Shown in pieces: positions 46,029 to 55,632 of a stretch of DNA of 64,000 nucleotides; the first letter of the stretch is position 1, and each line of letters starts with the position of its first letter. Source of the stretch: Bacillus sp. PK3_68. GTDB taxonomy: Bacteria > Bacillota > Bacilli > Bacillales > Domibacillaceae. The position numbers and the translations under genes are program-made. The notes under the pieces were generated by a model. That model worked only from the letters and a program-made list of their open reading frames with translations. It made no database searches and was not told the origin of the DNA. The stretch covers positions 3,929,001 through 3,993,000 of the forward strand of contig NZ_NQYC01000001.1 in assembly GCF_003600835.1 (NCBI RefSeq), written 5' to 3'.

Positions 46029-46931
46029 ATGAATAGCGAAAATGGAATTCTATTAAAAAGTGGAACAAACGAACTGGAAATCGTTGAATTTGAAGTGCAT
46101 GGCAATAAATATGGAATCAATGTTATTAAGGTAAAGGAGATTATTCAGCCGGTAGCTGTCACTTTTATTCCACATGCCCATGAGCATATTGAAGGAATTA
46201 TCCAGCTGCGCGGGGAAGTGCTGCCGCTAGTAAACATGGCAAAAGTTTTGGGATTATCTGGTCAGGAATCAGGGCAGACGGATAAGTATATTGTTACTGA
46301 ATTTAACAAGCAAAAAGTCGTTTTTCATGTTCAGAATGTCACCCGAATTCACCGAATCTCGTGGGAAGACATTGAAAAGCCATCTGACATGTACCAGGGA
46401 GGCGGCAACCAAGTAATCGGCGTTATTAAAATAAATGGTGAAATGGTCTTACTGCTCGACTTCGAGAAAGTCATTGTAGACATTAACCCGCAATCTGGTA
46501 TTCATGTTGGGCAAATCAAGCAACTTGATAAAAGGGAGCGTTCGGGCAAAAGACTGGTTGTAGCAGAAGATTCTCCGCTATTAAGAAAACTGATCAGTGA
46601 TACACTTGCTGAAGCGGGATATGATGCTGTAGAATTTTTTGAAAATGGCAAGCTAGCTTTGTCATACTTGGAGAGTCAGGCAGATGAAGTAGCTGCCGGA
46701 AAAGGGACACAGCTTTTAATTACAGACATCGAAATGCCGCAAATGGATGGTCACCATTTAACTAAACGGGTAAAGGAACATACCCAGCTGAAAGATCTTC
46801 CAATTGTGATTTTTTCTTCGTTAATTACTGAAGACTTGCGCCACAAAGGAGACGAAGTAGGGGCTGATGCCCAAGTAAGCAAACCAGAAATCGCAGAACT
46901 CATCAAGCATATTGATCGACTCGTTCTCTAA
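46029..46931 (+). CDS. cheV: Chemotaxis protein CheV
   Basis: Coupling protein of the chemotaxis array, 300 residues: an N-terminal CheW domain (EIVEFEVHGNKYGINVIKVKEI, IQLRGEVLPLVNM) fused to a receiver domain (VVAEDSPLLRK, phospho-acceptor Asp in LLITDIEMPQMDG, VIFSSL, VSKPE). ATG at 46029 follows AAGGGGAT. A sigma-D-like promoter lies upstream. A hairpin follows near 46947. Confidence 0.95.
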   Translation: MNSENGILLKSGTNELEIVEFEVHGNKYGINVIKVKEIIQPVAVTFIPHAHEHIEGIIQLRGEVLPLVNMAKVLGLSGQESGQTDKYIVTEFNKQKVVFHVQNVTRIHRISWEDIEKPSDMYQGGGNQVIGVIKINGEMVLLLDFEKVIVDINPQSGIHVGQIKQLDKRERSGKRLVVAEDSPLLRKLISDTLAEAGYDAVEFFENGKLALSYLESQADEVAAGKGTQLLITDIEMPQMDGHHLTKRVKEHTQLKDLPIVIFSSLITEDLRHKGDEVGADAQVSKPEIAELIKHIDRLVL

Positions 46932-46946
46932 ACATATAACATAAAA

Positions 46947-46978
46947 AACACCAGGGTTATCACGCCCGGTGTTTTTTG
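46947..46978 (+). terminator. cheV terminator
   Basis: AACACC-A-GGG / CCCGGTGTT with one bulged A and T6 run. Confidence 0.8.
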
Positions 46979-47063
46979 TTATATTCACTATATAAAGTTC
47001 TTTGGCAGCATGCTTTTCTAATGGGGAATCACAGGCATCTTTTAGGATAGAGGCTATTCTCAT

Positions 47064-47113
47064 CCATTCAGGGTTTCCCAAAAAAGAAAGAGTTAGTTGA
47101 AAACTCTGAATGG
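47064..47113. repeat. Long inverted repeat after ykyB
   Basis: 15-base arms CCATTCAGGGTTTCC / GAAAACTCTGAATGG paired with two G-T positions, 20-base loop. It lies downstream of ykyB on the minus strand and may be that gene's terminator or an RNA stem; no strong T run. Confidence 0.5.
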
Positions 47114-47131
47114 AGAAGCTTAGACCCGATG

Positions 47132-47593
47132 CTAGTAAGATTGACCGAGCGGTTTAAATACCGGTTTATGGTATTGTTTTTTGCGGGGAACAGAGGGCTC
47201 ATTTTTTTCTATAAAGCCGGTATATAATTGTAAGAGTTTTTTTGCCTCTGTTAAATTCATATAAGTTTTCGGGTTCCGCTTTTTCTTATCCAAACTACCG
47301 AAATGAGGAAGAGTCGCAAAGTCTTCTTTGCAAGGCGGAATGTGAAACGTATAGTCGCCGCATACGACAAGGACATCGGACTGCTGCTGACTATTTTTGG
47401 GATTATTGGAAAAGTGAAGGCCGGCTTTCTCCGCCCGTCCTTCCTGTATCATCTTCAAAAGTGCTTTTTTCTTTAATAAATATAAATATTTAGGGTTTAT
47501 AGCTGTCTTAGCATGCCGGTTGACAGTAAAGATTGCTTTAGCGAGGTTTGAAGTAGATGGAGAATGGGCAGGAGATTCTCTATGAGTACTCAA
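47132..47593 (-). CDS. ykyB: YkyB family protein, function unknown
   Basis: 153 residues, basic and soluble, close in length to B. subtilis YkyB. Holds NLAKAIFTVNRHAKTA and YLYLLKKKALLKMI. TTG start at 47593 follows AAAGGAG. Same neighbours (cheV, ykuE) as in B. subtilis. No domain of known role seen. Confidence 0.88.
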   Translation of the reverse strand: MSTHRESPAHSPSTSNLAKAIFTVNRHAKTAINPKYLYLLKKKALLKMIQEGRAEKAGLHFSNNPKNSQQQSDVLVVCGDYTFHIPPCKEDFATLPHFGSLDKKKRNPKTYMNLTEAKKLLQLYTGFIEKNEPSVPRKKQYHKPVFKPLGQSY

Positions 47594-47718
47594 TGAAAAG
47601 ACTCCTTTCAGACTAATTTTAACCCATTATAACCTTTTTTTAGTTGATTGAAAAGTATCTGAATAATTTTAATTTTGTTATATAAAAGAGGAGAAAGCGG
47701 TAGAAATAGCTTTCTCCG

Positions 47719-48594
47719 TTACCTTATAGACTTTAACGTAAATACGGTAATCTCCGGAATAGATAAGAAACGGAAAGGAAGCCTTGTTGTACCTAAGCCG
47801 CGATTCACATAGAGAGTTAGGGGGGGATTACCTTTTATCTTGTATAGTCCTTCTTTATAAATTTCCGCATAGGGAGGAGTGTACAACGCTCCATACCAGG
47901 GCAGTTGGATTTGCCCGCCGTGGGAATGGCCGCTCAATTGCAAATGGATGCCGGCATCTGCCGCCTCATCGGCAAGGTCTGGTGCATGGGAAAGCAGAAT
48001 AAGATACTGGTCTTTTTTGACTTTCTTTGTAGTTTGACTAAAGCTCGGTTGTCCCAGCGAAGCATCGTCTATGCCAAGTAGATAAATCGTTTCATTAAGG
48101 TGTCTTAATTCCACCGAGTTATTTCTTAAAAGTGTAAATCCTGATTTCTCCATAATTGACTTATACAAATCAGTTCCATATCCGCCATGATCATGATTCC
48201 CGTAAACAGCAAATTTGCCTAAAGGGGCTTTTAGTTTGCGCAAAATAGAGATGACTTCCTTTGTCTTTGATGATTGATAGTCATCCGGTCTATCCAACAG
48301 GTCACCAGTAAAGAAGATAAAGTCTGGGTCGAGTGAATGAATGGTTTGGATGTGCTCCTCTAATTGTTGCAACGTATATTGGAAGCCTAGGTGAGTATCA
48401 CTGAATTGTACAATCCGTTTATTATGAAAAGCTCGTGGAATTAATTCGTGGGAAATATCTAATTCAATGATTTGCAGACGTTTCGGTTCAATAAATCTAG
48501 CATAGGAATAGCCGCCTCCTGCCAGTCCGAATAGAGAGAGTAAGAATGCAAGAGATTGTTTTAAAAATGACCGGCGAGAAATTTTTTTTGCCAT
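47719..48594 (-). CDS. ykuE: Metallophosphoesterase with Tat signal (YkuE)
   Basis: 291 residues. The N-terminus has KKISRRSFLK followed by a hydrophobic stretch, a Tat signal (SRRxFLK). The calcineurin-like domain shows FSDTHLG, FTGDLLDR, VYGNHDHG and SGHSHGGQ. YkuE is a Tat-exported Mn-dependent phosphoesterase that stays in the wall in B. subtilis. ATG at 48594 follows GAAAGAGTG. A G7 run at 47820-47826 inside the gene is intact in frame. Confidence 0.93.
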   Translation of the reverse strand: MAKKISRRSFLKQSLAFLLSLFGLAGGGYSYARFIEPKRLQIIELDISHELIPRAFHNKRIVQFSDTHLGFQYTLQQLEEHIQTIHSLDPDFIFFTGDLLDRPDDYQSSKTKEVISILRKLKAPLGKFAVYGNHDHGGYGTDLYKSIMEKSGFTLLRNNSVELRHLNETIYLLGIDDASLGQPSFSQTTKKVKKDQYLILLSHAPDLADEAADAGIHLQLSGHSHGGQIQLPWYGALYTPPYAEIYKEGLYKIKGNPPLTLYVNRGLGTTRLPFRFLSIPEITVFTLKSIR

Positions 48595-48746
48595 ATAGTT
48601 TCACTCTTTCAACTGAAGTTCGACCTCTTTATAGTAGTGAAAAAAAGAGATTTAATAAATTAATTTGCATTAGGCGGTTGAACAATGTCCGTTCTTTTGT
48701 TCGCTCATTGCTTGTTCTTTCATACAGGGAGACAGTGCTATTTTAC

Positions 48747-48854
48747 ATGATTGGTTTGTCCCTGTTTATCACTTTACTATATTCCTTGATTGTCAGTGAA
48801 ATAACTGCAAGAAAAAAGGATGAAACAGAGAATTATCACTGCCATCCTTTATGA
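48747..48854 (+). CDS. Possible 35-residue membrane peptide
   Basis: ATG at 48747 opens MIGLSLFITLLYSLIVSEIT followed by a charged tail. A GTG at 48735 is in frame. The AGGGAG site is 15 bases from the ATG and 3 from the GTG, so neither start is ideal. It may be a real small membrane protein or chance. Confidence 0.3.
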   Translation: MIGLSLFITLLYSLIVSEITARKKDETENYHCHPL

Positions 48855-48861
48855 AGTGTCC

Positions 48862-49104
48862 TTACATTCCGTGCTTTTCTAACAAATTCGTTAACTTTTC
48901 AAGGTCAAAGCCAGTCACTGCTTCGTCGTGAACGACTACCGTAGGGGTGGAGGAAGCATTCCATCTAATTTCCCACTCCTGCCTTGCCGGGTGGTCCTCA
49001 GAAATATTTTTCTCCTCATAGCCCACTCCGCGATCCTTTAGAAATAGTTTGATTATTTGACATGGCGGACAGTCAGGCTGGGTATATAAAATAATGGGCT
49101 TCAT
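48862..49104 (-). CDS. Glutaredoxin-like protein
   Basis: 80 residues, thioredoxin fold with redox motif CPPC near residue 12 (YTQPDCPPCQIIK), and cis-Pro in STPTVVV. Reduces disulfides or acts like NrdH. ATG at 49104 follows AAAGGAG. Single gene. Confidence 0.92.
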   Translation of the reverse strand: MKPIILYTQPDCPPCQIIKLFLKDRGVGYEEKNISEDHPARQEWEIRWNASSTPTVVVHDEAVTGFDLEKLTNLLEKHGM

Positions 49105-49276
49105 TCAGTTTCTCCTTTGTTTCTTTTGAATACAATATTAAAAATAAAATAGTTGGATATAAAATAGATGTATGGTATATTTCTTTTGCCTATTTATTTT
49201 ATATCAAACAGATACGGGACAGTCAAAACCAAAATAAATATCGAATAGTACAAGGTGAAAGGGGCCGATCAATTTT

Positions 49277-49528
49277 ATGTCACAATTAACAGGCATTATT
49301 CAAAGATTAAAATCATTGCAAGAGGGCGGAGAAAACGGAGAGGTGCAACAGCGTTTGTTCGAGGTAAACGGCAAGACGCTTTGCCAGGTTAAGTTTTTCC
49401 CGGGAAAAGATACATTTGAACTGGAAGTATATGATAAAGACGGAAAGGGCAATAAGTATCCTTTTGATGACATTGACATGACTGCTATTGAAATTTTTGA
49501 ACTTCTCCAGGAAGAAAAACAGCAGTAA
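49277..49528 (+). CDS. ykuJ: YkuJ family protein
   Basis: 83 residues, beginning MSQLTGIIQRLKSLQEGG and containing CQVKFFPGKDTFELEVYD, matching the YkuJ family by length and pattern. Function unknown; some structural work shows a dimeric fold. ATG at 49277 follows AAAGGGG at longer spacing. Confidence 0.88.
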   Translation: MSQLTGIIQRLKSLQEGGENGEVQQRLFEVNGKTLCQVKFFPGKDTFELEVYDKDGKGNKYPFDDIDMTAIEIFELLQEEKQQ

Positions 49529-49540
49529 TAGTCATACTCT

Positions 49541-49572
49541 AGCCCTGCTTACATTTAAGCGGGGCTTTTGGC
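49541..49572 (+). terminator. ykuJ terminator
   Basis: AGCCCTGCTT / AAGCGGGGCT with one G-T pair and TTTT. Confidence 0.82.
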
Positions 49573-49696
49573 AATCATGGAAATGTATGGGGAGAATTTG
49601 CTATAATTAAAGAAAGCGCCTTGAACGAATGGGAGTGCCATCAGCATGACCATAAAAAAGACATCTCTCAGAAAAGTGTAAAGGGGTAGTAATCAG

Positions 49697-50137
49697 ATGA
49701 TTTCTTTTGAAAGTAAAGATGTCCTTCATACGAACATTATGGATTATATTATTCCTGCCGAAAAAGTTGCCCATGTACAACCTGGGAATAATTTAGAGCA
49801 TGCTTTGTTGATCTTAACAAAAAGCGGATATACAGCTATTCCAGTACTAGATGCTAAATATAGGCTTCAAGGGCTAATTAGCTCACCGATGATTACCGAA
49901 GCGATCCTCGGGTTGGAGAGAATTGAGTTTGAGAAGCTGGAACATATGAGAGTGGAGGAAGTGATGGCGACAGATAAGCCATGGCTTACTATTCATGATC
50001 ATTTTCGAAAAGCGCTTGGACTATTAATCAATCACCCTTTTTTATGTGTAACCAATGAGGAAGGGGAATTTCAAGGCATATTGACCAGAAGAGTGATTCT
50101 CAAGCAGCTGAATTACCATGTGGATCAGCTTAAATAA
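49697..50137 (+). CDS. darB: CBS domain cyclic di-AMP receptor DarB/CbpB
   Basis: 146 residues with two CBS motifs (YIIPAEKVAHVQPGNNLEHAL ... YTAIPVLD; then MRVEEVMATDKPWLTIHD ... LLINHPFLCVTN). It matches YkuL (DarB) of B. subtilis, called CbpB in Listeria, whose unliganded form activates the stringent response enzyme Rel and pyruvate carboxylase when c-di-AMP is low. ATG at 49697 follows GGGGTAG. A terminator follows at 50171. Confidence 0.9.
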   Translation: MISFESKDVLHTNIMDYIIPAEKVAHVQPGNNLEHALLILTKSGYTAIPVLDAKYRLQGLISSPMITEAILGLERIEFEKLEHMRVEEVMATDKPWLTIHDHFRKALGLLINHPFLCVTNEEGEFQGILTRRVILKQLNYHVDQLK

Positions 50138-50170
50138 ATAAAACTTTATTTCTGACCGGATTCCCTTCAG

Positions 50171-50210
50171 GCAGAGAAGCATGAGAAATGCGAAAGCTTC
50201 TCTGCTTTTT
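50171..50210 (+). terminator. darB terminator
   Basis: Perfect 10-base arms GCAGAGAAGC / GCTTCTCTGC, 15-base loop, T5 run. Confidence 0.82.
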
Positions 50211-50258
50211 CTCGTGAAGGCCCGGTTTTTTTGTAGGTCTGTAAGGAGGATAGGGAAG

Positions 50259-51749
50259 TTGGATAATGTACTACGTAAAGAAAGAAAATTGACAAAGCGG
50301 CCCTTGGTGTTAGCGGCAGTTATACTCGCTATGTTCATGGGAGCGATTGAGGCGACAATCGTCTCTACGGCTATGCCTGATATCGTGGCGGATTTGGGTG
50401 GTTTTTCTCTCTATAGCTGGGTGTTTTCTTCCTATTTATTGATGAACGCAGCTACCGTGCTTATTTACGGGAAGCTGTCTGATATTTTTGGGCGCAAGCC
50501 GGTACTGATTATCGGTATTTTAATTTTTCTTATAGGCTCTTTTTTATGCGGCTTGGCCGATTCAATGGGACAGCTTATTTTCTTTCGTCTTGTTCAAGGA
50601 ATTGGAGCCGGGGCTGTCATGCCAATTGCCACAACGATTGTTGGCGACATTTATACGAAAGAAGAGCGTGCGAAGGTGCAAGGCTATCTTTCTAGTGTAT
50701 GGGGAATTTCGGCAGTGACCGGTCCTGCACTTGGCGGGCTGCTCGTGGAATTTATCAGCTGGCGCTTTGTATTTTGGATTAACCTACCGTTAGGTGTATT
50801 GGCGATTGCCGGTTTATGGCTATTTTTACATGAAAACATGGAAAAGAAAAAGCCGGAAATTGATTACGCTGGTACTTTCGTATTTTTAATTTCAATTTCT
50901 AGCCTCATGTTTTTATTAGTAGAAGGCGGCTCCAAGTTTCCTTGGGTTTCAGGAAAGAGCGTTCTATTGTTTTCTATCTCAGCGCTAGCTTTTATCCTAT
51001 TTATTTGGGTGGAAAGACGAGCTTCCTCCCCGATGATGCCTTTCAGCCTATGGAAGGTCCGTTCAATATTAATCGCTAATATTGTCTCCTTAACGACCGG
51101 TGTGATGCTTATCGGCATTTCTAGTTTTCTGCCTACCTATGTGCAGGGAGTTATGGGGGAGAGTGCCACAGTAGCTGGCTTTACGTTGACGGCGATGTCT
51201 ATTGGGTGGCCGATTGCTTCAACGCTCTCAGGGAAGATGCTTTTGACTATCGGTTATCGCCAAACAACAATTATTGGTGGCTTGTCCCTTATTTTAGGCA
51301 GCGTCTTGTTTATCTTCATGAATGCCGAAAGCGGCCCTTGGTGGGCGGCTGTTTCTTCCTTCTTTGTTGGGGTAGGGATGGGACTTACATCAACTGCTTT
51401 CATTGTGTCCATTCAAAACTCCGTAGAGTGGGATCAGCGTGGGGCAGCCACTGCTGCCAATATGTTTATGAGGAACTTAGGAAATACTGTAGGGGCTGCC
51501 TTGCTCGGTGGTGTTTTAAACAGTCGGCTGCAATCATTCTTGCACAATCAGCCGGATGAAGAGATGAGGTCCCTTTCCGTTGATTCTATTAATGAACTGC
51601 TGGGCGGCAAGGAAAGCCAGCTTTCAGATAAAATGTTCCACATGCTTCAGGAAGGATTGGCGGGTTCGTTGCATGCTGTTTATGTAGTGGTATGTATCTT
51701 TGCTGTATTTTCTTTTCTCTTCCTATTATTGTTAAAAAAGGGTGAATGA
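50259..51749 (+). CDS. DHA2 family drug efflux MFS transporter
   Basis: 496 residues, 14 helices. Motifs: MGAIEATIVSTAMPDI in TM1, YGKLSDIFGRKPVLI (motif A), LVQGIGAGAVMPIA, and VTGPALGGLLVEFISWRFVFWINLP (shortened here: TGPALGG). TTG at 50259 follows AAGGAGG with good spacing; earlier in-frame starts would overlap the terminator of darB. It is distinct from the exporter at 3177. Substrate unknown. Confidence 0.92.
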   Translation: MDNVLRKERKLTKRPLVLAAVILAMFMGAIEATIVSTAMPDIVADLGGFSLYSWVFSSYLLMNAATVLIYGKLSDIFGRKPVLIIGILIFLIGSFLCGLADSMGQLIFFRLVQGIGAGAVMPIATTIVGDIYTKEERAKVQGYLSSVWGISAVTGPALGGLLVEFISWRFVFWINLPLGVLAIAGLWLFLHENMEKKKPEIDYAGTFVFLISISSLMFLLVEGGSKFPWVSGKSVLLFSISALAFILFIWVERRASSPMMPFSLWKVRSILIANIVSLTTGVMLIGISSFLPTYVQGVMGESATVAGFTLTAMSIGWPIASTLSGKMLLTIGYRQTTIIGGLSLILGSVLFIFMNAESGPWWAAVSSFFVGVGMGLTSTAFIVSIQNSVEWDQRGAATAANMFMRNLGNTVGAALLGGVLNSRLQSFLHNQPDEEMRSLSVDSINELLGGKESQLSDKMFHMLQEGLAGSLHAVYVVVCIFAVFSFLFLLLLKKGE

Positions 51750-51776
51750 TTCGTTCGTTGTTCGGAGGGAGACAAT

Positions 51777-52643
51777 ATGCTATTTTCGGAATTTCAATTA
51801 TTAAAGGTTTTAGCAGAGGAAATGAATATGAGAAAGGCAGCGCAACGGCTTTTTGTTTCACAGCCGGCGCTGTCCCAGCGGCTGCAAACGATTGAAAAAG
51901 AGTGGGGAGTGAAAATTTTTAATCGCTCGACGAAAGGTTTGTCTCTAACACCGGCTGGAGAAATCATTGTTCAATTTGCTGCAGAAGTCGTAGAAAAAAG
52001 GGAGAAAGTGCTTGAAAATATTCACGCATTAGAATCGGAAGTCCACGGTACATTAAAGATTGCCTGTGCGTCCATTGTTGGTCAAAAGTGGCTGCCAAAG
52101 GTATTAAAACGCTTCGTAAAAAAATATCCCCATGCCAAAATTTCTTTAATGACAGGCTGGAGCAGTGAAATCTCCAAAGCTCTTTATGAAGGGGAAGTAC
52201 ATATTGGCATTATCAGAGGAACGCCCGAGTGGAAAGGGCGAAAAATTCATCTATTTGAGGATAGCCTGTTCTTAGTAGATAAAGAAATCCGTAATGTAGA
52301 GGAGATATTAACCTCGGATAAGCCTTTTATTCAATTTAAAAGCGATTCCACCTATTACCAAGAAATTCAAGAATGGTGGCATCGTCAGTTTCAAATGGCG
52401 CCGAAGCAATCGATCATTGTTGACCAGATAGAAACGTGCAAGCAGATGGCGTTTAATGGAATTGGCTATGCGATTTTACCGGCAATTACGTTGGATGAAG
52501 CTGAAGGAGATGTATATAAACTGCCTTTGCTTGATGAAGAACAGCGGCCTCTTCGCCGAGACACATGGCTTCTCGGGTATGATGCGGCTTTTGAATTGAA
52601 GCAGGTACAAGCGTTTATTGAGATCGTGGAAGAGTGCAAATGA
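51777..52643 (+). CDS. ccpC: LysR family regulator CcpC
   Basis: 288 residues: N-terminal LysR helix-turn-helix (MRKAAQRLFVSQPALSQRLQTIEKE) and a periplasmic-binding-type effector domain. CcpC senses citrate and represses citB and citZ in B. subtilis. The position between darB and dapH matches B. subtilis. ATG at 51777 follows GGAGGGAG. Confidence 0.9.
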   Translation: MLFSEFQLLKVLAEEMNMRKAAQRLFVSQPALSQRLQTIEKEWGVKIFNRSTKGLSLTPAGEIIVQFAAEVVEKREKVLENIHALESEVHGTLKIACASIVGQKWLPKVLKRFVKKYPHAKISLMTGWSSEISKALYEGEVHIGIIRGTPEWKGRKIHLFEDSLFLVDKEIRNVEEILTSDKPFIQFKSDSTYYQEIQEWWHRQFQMAPKQSIIVDQIETCKQMAFNGIGYAILPAITLDEAEGDVYKLPLLDEEQRPLRRDTWLLGYDAAFELKQVQAFIEIVEECK

Positions 52644-52764
52644 AGGGGCAGCGTGTAAAAATATTCTTGTGAAATGTTCTTTACTCTGATAAATTAAGAA
52701 GAAATGCGAAGCAAAATTTTAAAATTTTTCGCAGTACATATGATTAGTAGGAGGAATACATAGC

Positions 52765-53475
52765 ATGAAAATGATGGATGCACATGAAATTATTTCTTTT
52801 ATCAGCAATAGCACAAAATCAACGCCAGTAAAAGTATATGTAAAAGGTGAACTCGAAGGCATTAACTTTGGTTCTTCTTCCAAAACATTTATCGAAGGCC
52901 GTTCAGGTGTAGTATTCGGTGAGTGGTCAGAAATTTCTGAAGCCATTCAACAAAATGAAGGCAAAATCGAAGAGTATGTAGTAGAGAATGACCGCCGCAA
53001 CTCAGCGATTCCTTTGCTCGATTTAAAAGGGATTAAAGCGCGTATTGAGCCGGGAGCAATCATTCGCGATCAAGTAGAAATTGGTGACAATGTCGTAATT
53101 ATGATGGGCGCTTCTATTAACATCGGCTCAGTTATTGGTGAAGGTACGATGATTGATATGAATGCGGTGCTTGGCGGACGTGCTACTGTTGGAAAAAACT
53201 GTCATGTAGGCGCTGGGGCAGTGCTGGCGGGAGTTATTGAGCCGCCTTCTGCACAACCGGTTGTTCTGGAAGACGATGTGTTAATCGGTGCAAATGCAGT
53301 AGTATTAGAAGGTGTAAGAATCGGACAAGGATCTGTTGTTGCGGCAGGAGCAATCGTTACAGAAGATATTCCGCCATTTTCAGTGGCAGTCGGGGCACCG
53401 GCAAAAGTCATTAAACAAATTGACGATAAAACAAAGTCAAAAACAGAAATCATGCAGGAATTACGCAAACTGTAA
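52765..53475 (+). CDS. dapH: Tetrahydrodipicolinate N-acetyltransferase
   Basis: Acetylates tetrahydrodipicolinate in the acetylated diaminopimelate branch of lysine and wall synthesis. 236 residues: an N-terminal DapH-specific region and left-handed beta helix hexapeptide repeats ([63 protein letters not shown]). ATG at 52765 follows AGGAGGAA. Confidence 0.96.
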   Translation: MKMMDAHEIISFISNSTKSTPVKVYVKGELEGINFGSSSKTFIEGRSGVVFGEWSEISEAIQQNEGKIEEYVVENDRRNSAIPLLDLKGIKARIEPGAIIRDQVEIGDNVVIMMGASINIGSVIGEGTMIDMNAVLGGRATVGKNCHVGAGAVLAGVIEPPSAQPVVLEDDVLIGANAVVLEGVRIGQGSVVAAGAIVTEDIPPFSVAVGAPAKVIKQIDDKTKSKTEIMQELRKL

Positions 53476-53498
53476 GCAGCATGTAGGAGAAATTCAAG

Positions 53499-53530
53499 AG
53501 AAGCACGGGCTGCAGCCCGTGCTTCTTTAT
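53499..53530 (+). terminator. Perfect hairpin between dapH and dapL
   Basis: AGAAGCACGGGC / GCCCGTGCTTCT, 12 bases each, TGCA loop, then TTTATT. Either a terminator leaving dapL on its own promoter, or a partial terminator setting the dapH:dapL ratio. Confidence 0.8.
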
Positions 53531-53542
53531 TAAAGAAAGTGA

Positions 53543-54673
53543 GTGAAGAAAGTGGGAAACAGCCCGTTTATAAGTATCCGAAGAGACCTCCATCAAATTC
53601 CTGAGTTAGGGTTTAATGAGTATAAGACACAAAGCTATATCCTTCAGTATCTGAACTCCCTTCCACAAGAGCGATTAGAAGTTAAGACATGGAAAACTGG
53701 CATCCTTGTTAAAATCAAAGGCAAAACGAGCCACCGGATAATTGGTTACCGGGCGGATATGGATGGCCTGCCGATTGAAGAGCAGACAGGCCTCTCATTT
53801 CGCTCCTTACATCCGGGGATGATGCATGCTTGCGGTCATGATGTGCATATGAGCATTGCTTTAGGGGTACTTACTTATTTTGTTCATAATGAAATTGACC
53901 CTGATCTGCTGTTTGTGTTCCAGCCGGCTGAAGAAGGACCCGGAGGAGCAGAGCCGATGATAAAAAGTGAAGAGATGAAAGCGTGGATGCCAGATGAAAT
54001 ATATGCCTTGCATATTGCTCCTGAATACCCGGCAGGGACAATCGCGACGAAAGAGGGCTTATTATTCGCAAACACTTCTGAGTTATTTATCGATTTAACT
54101 GGAAAAGGAGGACATGCGGCGTTTCCACATGAGACAAAGGATATGGTCGTTGCAGCGGCCCATTTAATTACCCAGCTGCAAACGGTTGTGTCGAGGAATG
54201 TGAATCCACTCGACAGTGCAGTAGTTACAGTCGGAAAGCTGACTGGCGGAACCGTTCAAAACGTGATTGCGGAAACCGCACGCATCGAAGGAACAATTCG
54301 CACTTTGTCCGCGGAGTCAATGCTCAAAGTAAAAAAACGGATCGAAGCTCTTGTAAAGGGGATCGAAATGGGCTTTGAATGCACAGCTACCATCGATTAT
54401 GGCAGTAACTATTATCAAGTAAATAATGACTCTCATGTCTCCGAACGTTTTATTTCCTTCATGGAACGCCAGAAGGACATTGAACTCGTTATTTGCACAG
54501 AGGCGATGACAGGCGAGGATTTCGGCTATATGCTGAAAGAGATTCCGGGATTAATGTTTTGGCTTGGGGTAGGCTCTGAACACGGACTTCATCACGCAAA
54601 GCTGAATCCGAATGAAAAAGCGATTACAGTTGGAATTGATGCGCTTACGAATTATTTTAAAACGCTTACTTAA
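53543..54673 (+). CDS. dapL: N-acetyldiaminopimelate deacetylase
   Basis: M20/amidohydrolase family, 376 residues. [17 protein letters not shown] at the N-terminus, metal ligands in [12 protein letters not shown] and PAEEGPGGA, and HIAPEYPAG. It removes acetyl from N-acetyl-LL-DAP (B. subtilis YkuR). GTG start at 53543; a second GTG at 53552 is possible. Follows the hairpin after dapH. Confidence 0.93.
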   Translation: MKKVGNSPFISIRRDLHQIPELGFNEYKTQSYILQYLNSLPQERLEVKTWKTGILVKIKGKTSHRIIGYRADMDGLPIEEQTGLSFRSLHPGMMHACGHDVHMSIALGVLTYFVHNEIDPDLLFVFQPAEEGPGGAEPMIKSEEMKAWMPDEIYALHIAPEYPAGTIATKEGLLFANTSELFIDLTGKGGHAAFPHETKDMVVAAAHLITQLQTVVSRNVNPLDSAVVTVGKLTGGTVQNVIAETARIEGTIRTLSAESMLKVKKRIEALVKGIEMGFECTATIDYGSNYYQVNNDSHVSERFISFMERQKDIELVICTEAMTGEDFGYMLKEIPGLMFWLGVGSEHGLHHAKLNPNEKAITVGIDALTNYFKTLT

Positions 54674-54997
54674 CAGCCACTCCATTCTCCCTACTCTTGT
54701 CGATAAGGCCTCCAGGATAGCTGTAGAGGGGTTATTGTTTGGTTGTAAGGAAAGAACATGATACACTGGATATAAATGATAGGGTTAAAAAAAGGGTGAC
54801 AGGGAACAACAATAGAGGGTGTTTTTTTAGAAAGCCTGCAGAATTTTTTTATATTAATTTCTTTTTTAAAATTATTATAAACAGTTGTTGACGCCGATAT
54901 TTGCATCTATTATAATAACTGTGATAAGGAAAGTAATTGAGAATAATCTTTTACTTTCTCATTTATAATTGAATTCTATTTTGGAGGGATTTTAGAA
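54674..54997. other. Intergenic region before ykuU
   Basis: No gene seen; in B. subtilis ykuS and ykuT lie in this place but here they are absent. It holds the ykuU promoter. No clear dapL terminator was found. Confidence 0.6.
54888..54916 (+). promoter_or_regulatory. ykuU sigma-A promoter
   Basis: TTGACG (54888-54893), 17-base spacer, TATAAT (54911-54916). Confidence 0.75.
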
Positions 54998-55540
54998 ATG
55001 GCAGAACGCATGGTAGGAAAACAAGCTCCACGTTTCGAAATGGACGCAGTATTGGCTAATAAGGAGTTTGGAAAAGTAAGTCTTGAAGAAAACATGAAAA
55101 ATGACAAGTGGACAGTATTATTCTTCTACCCAATGGACTTTACTTTCGTATGTCCAACAGAAATCACTGCTGTATCTGACCGCTATGATGAGTTCGAAGA
55201 TTTGGATGCAGAGGTAATTGGTGTTTCTACTGATACAATTCATACTCACTTAGCATGGATTAATACAGACCGTAAGGACAATGGTCTTGGCGATCTGAAA
55301 TATCCACTCGCTGCTGATACAAACCACACAGTATCCCGTGAATATGGCGTATTAATTGAAGAAGAAGGCGTAGCACTTCGCGGATTATTCATCATCAATC
55401 CAGAAGGCGAACTTCAATACCAAGTAGTAAACCACAATAACATCGGCCGCGATGTAGATGAAACTCTTCGTGTGCTTCAAGCGCTTCAAACAGGCGGACT
55501 CTGCCCTGCAAACTGGAAGCCAGGTCAAAAAACTCTGTAA
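54998..55540 (+). CDS. ykuU: 2-Cys peroxiredoxin YkuU
   Basis: 180 residues. Peroxidatic Cys52 in DFTFVCPTE and resolving Cys169 in GLCPANW, so a typical 2-Cys enzyme reducing peroxides in the cytosol. ATG at 54998 follows GGAGGGAT. The thioredoxin-like ykuV follows about 90 bases on, after a terminator-like hairpin, and may be its reductant (established pairing in B. subtilis by position only). Confidence 0.95.
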   Translation: MAERMVGKQAPRFEMDAVLANKEFGKVSLEENMKNDKWTVLFFYPMDFTFVCPTEITAVSDRYDEFEDLDAEVIGVSTDTIHTHLAWINTDRKDNGLGDLKYPLAADTNHTVSREYGVLIEEEGVALRGLFIINPEGELQYQVVNHNNIGRDVDETLRVLQALQTGGLCPANWKPGQKTL

Positions 55541-55575
55541 GATCTTTTACAGAGAAATAACTGAGCGTAACAAAC

Positions 55576-55610
55576 AAAAAGGCCTAACTTATTCGTTAGG
55601 TCTTTTTTAG
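55576..55610 (+). terminator. ykuU terminator
   Basis: AAAAAGGCCTAAC / GTTAGGTCTTTTT with one G-T pair and T6. Confidence 0.85.
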
Positions 55611-55632
55611 AAATAAGAGGGAGGATATTTAA

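Noticed and set aside
46821-47081. Open frame on the minus strand after cheV
   Set aside because: Mostly antisense to the cheV end, across its terminator; no ribosome site.
49646-49681. 11-codon frame with GGGAGTG upstream before darB
   Set aside because: Too short to support; probably chance.
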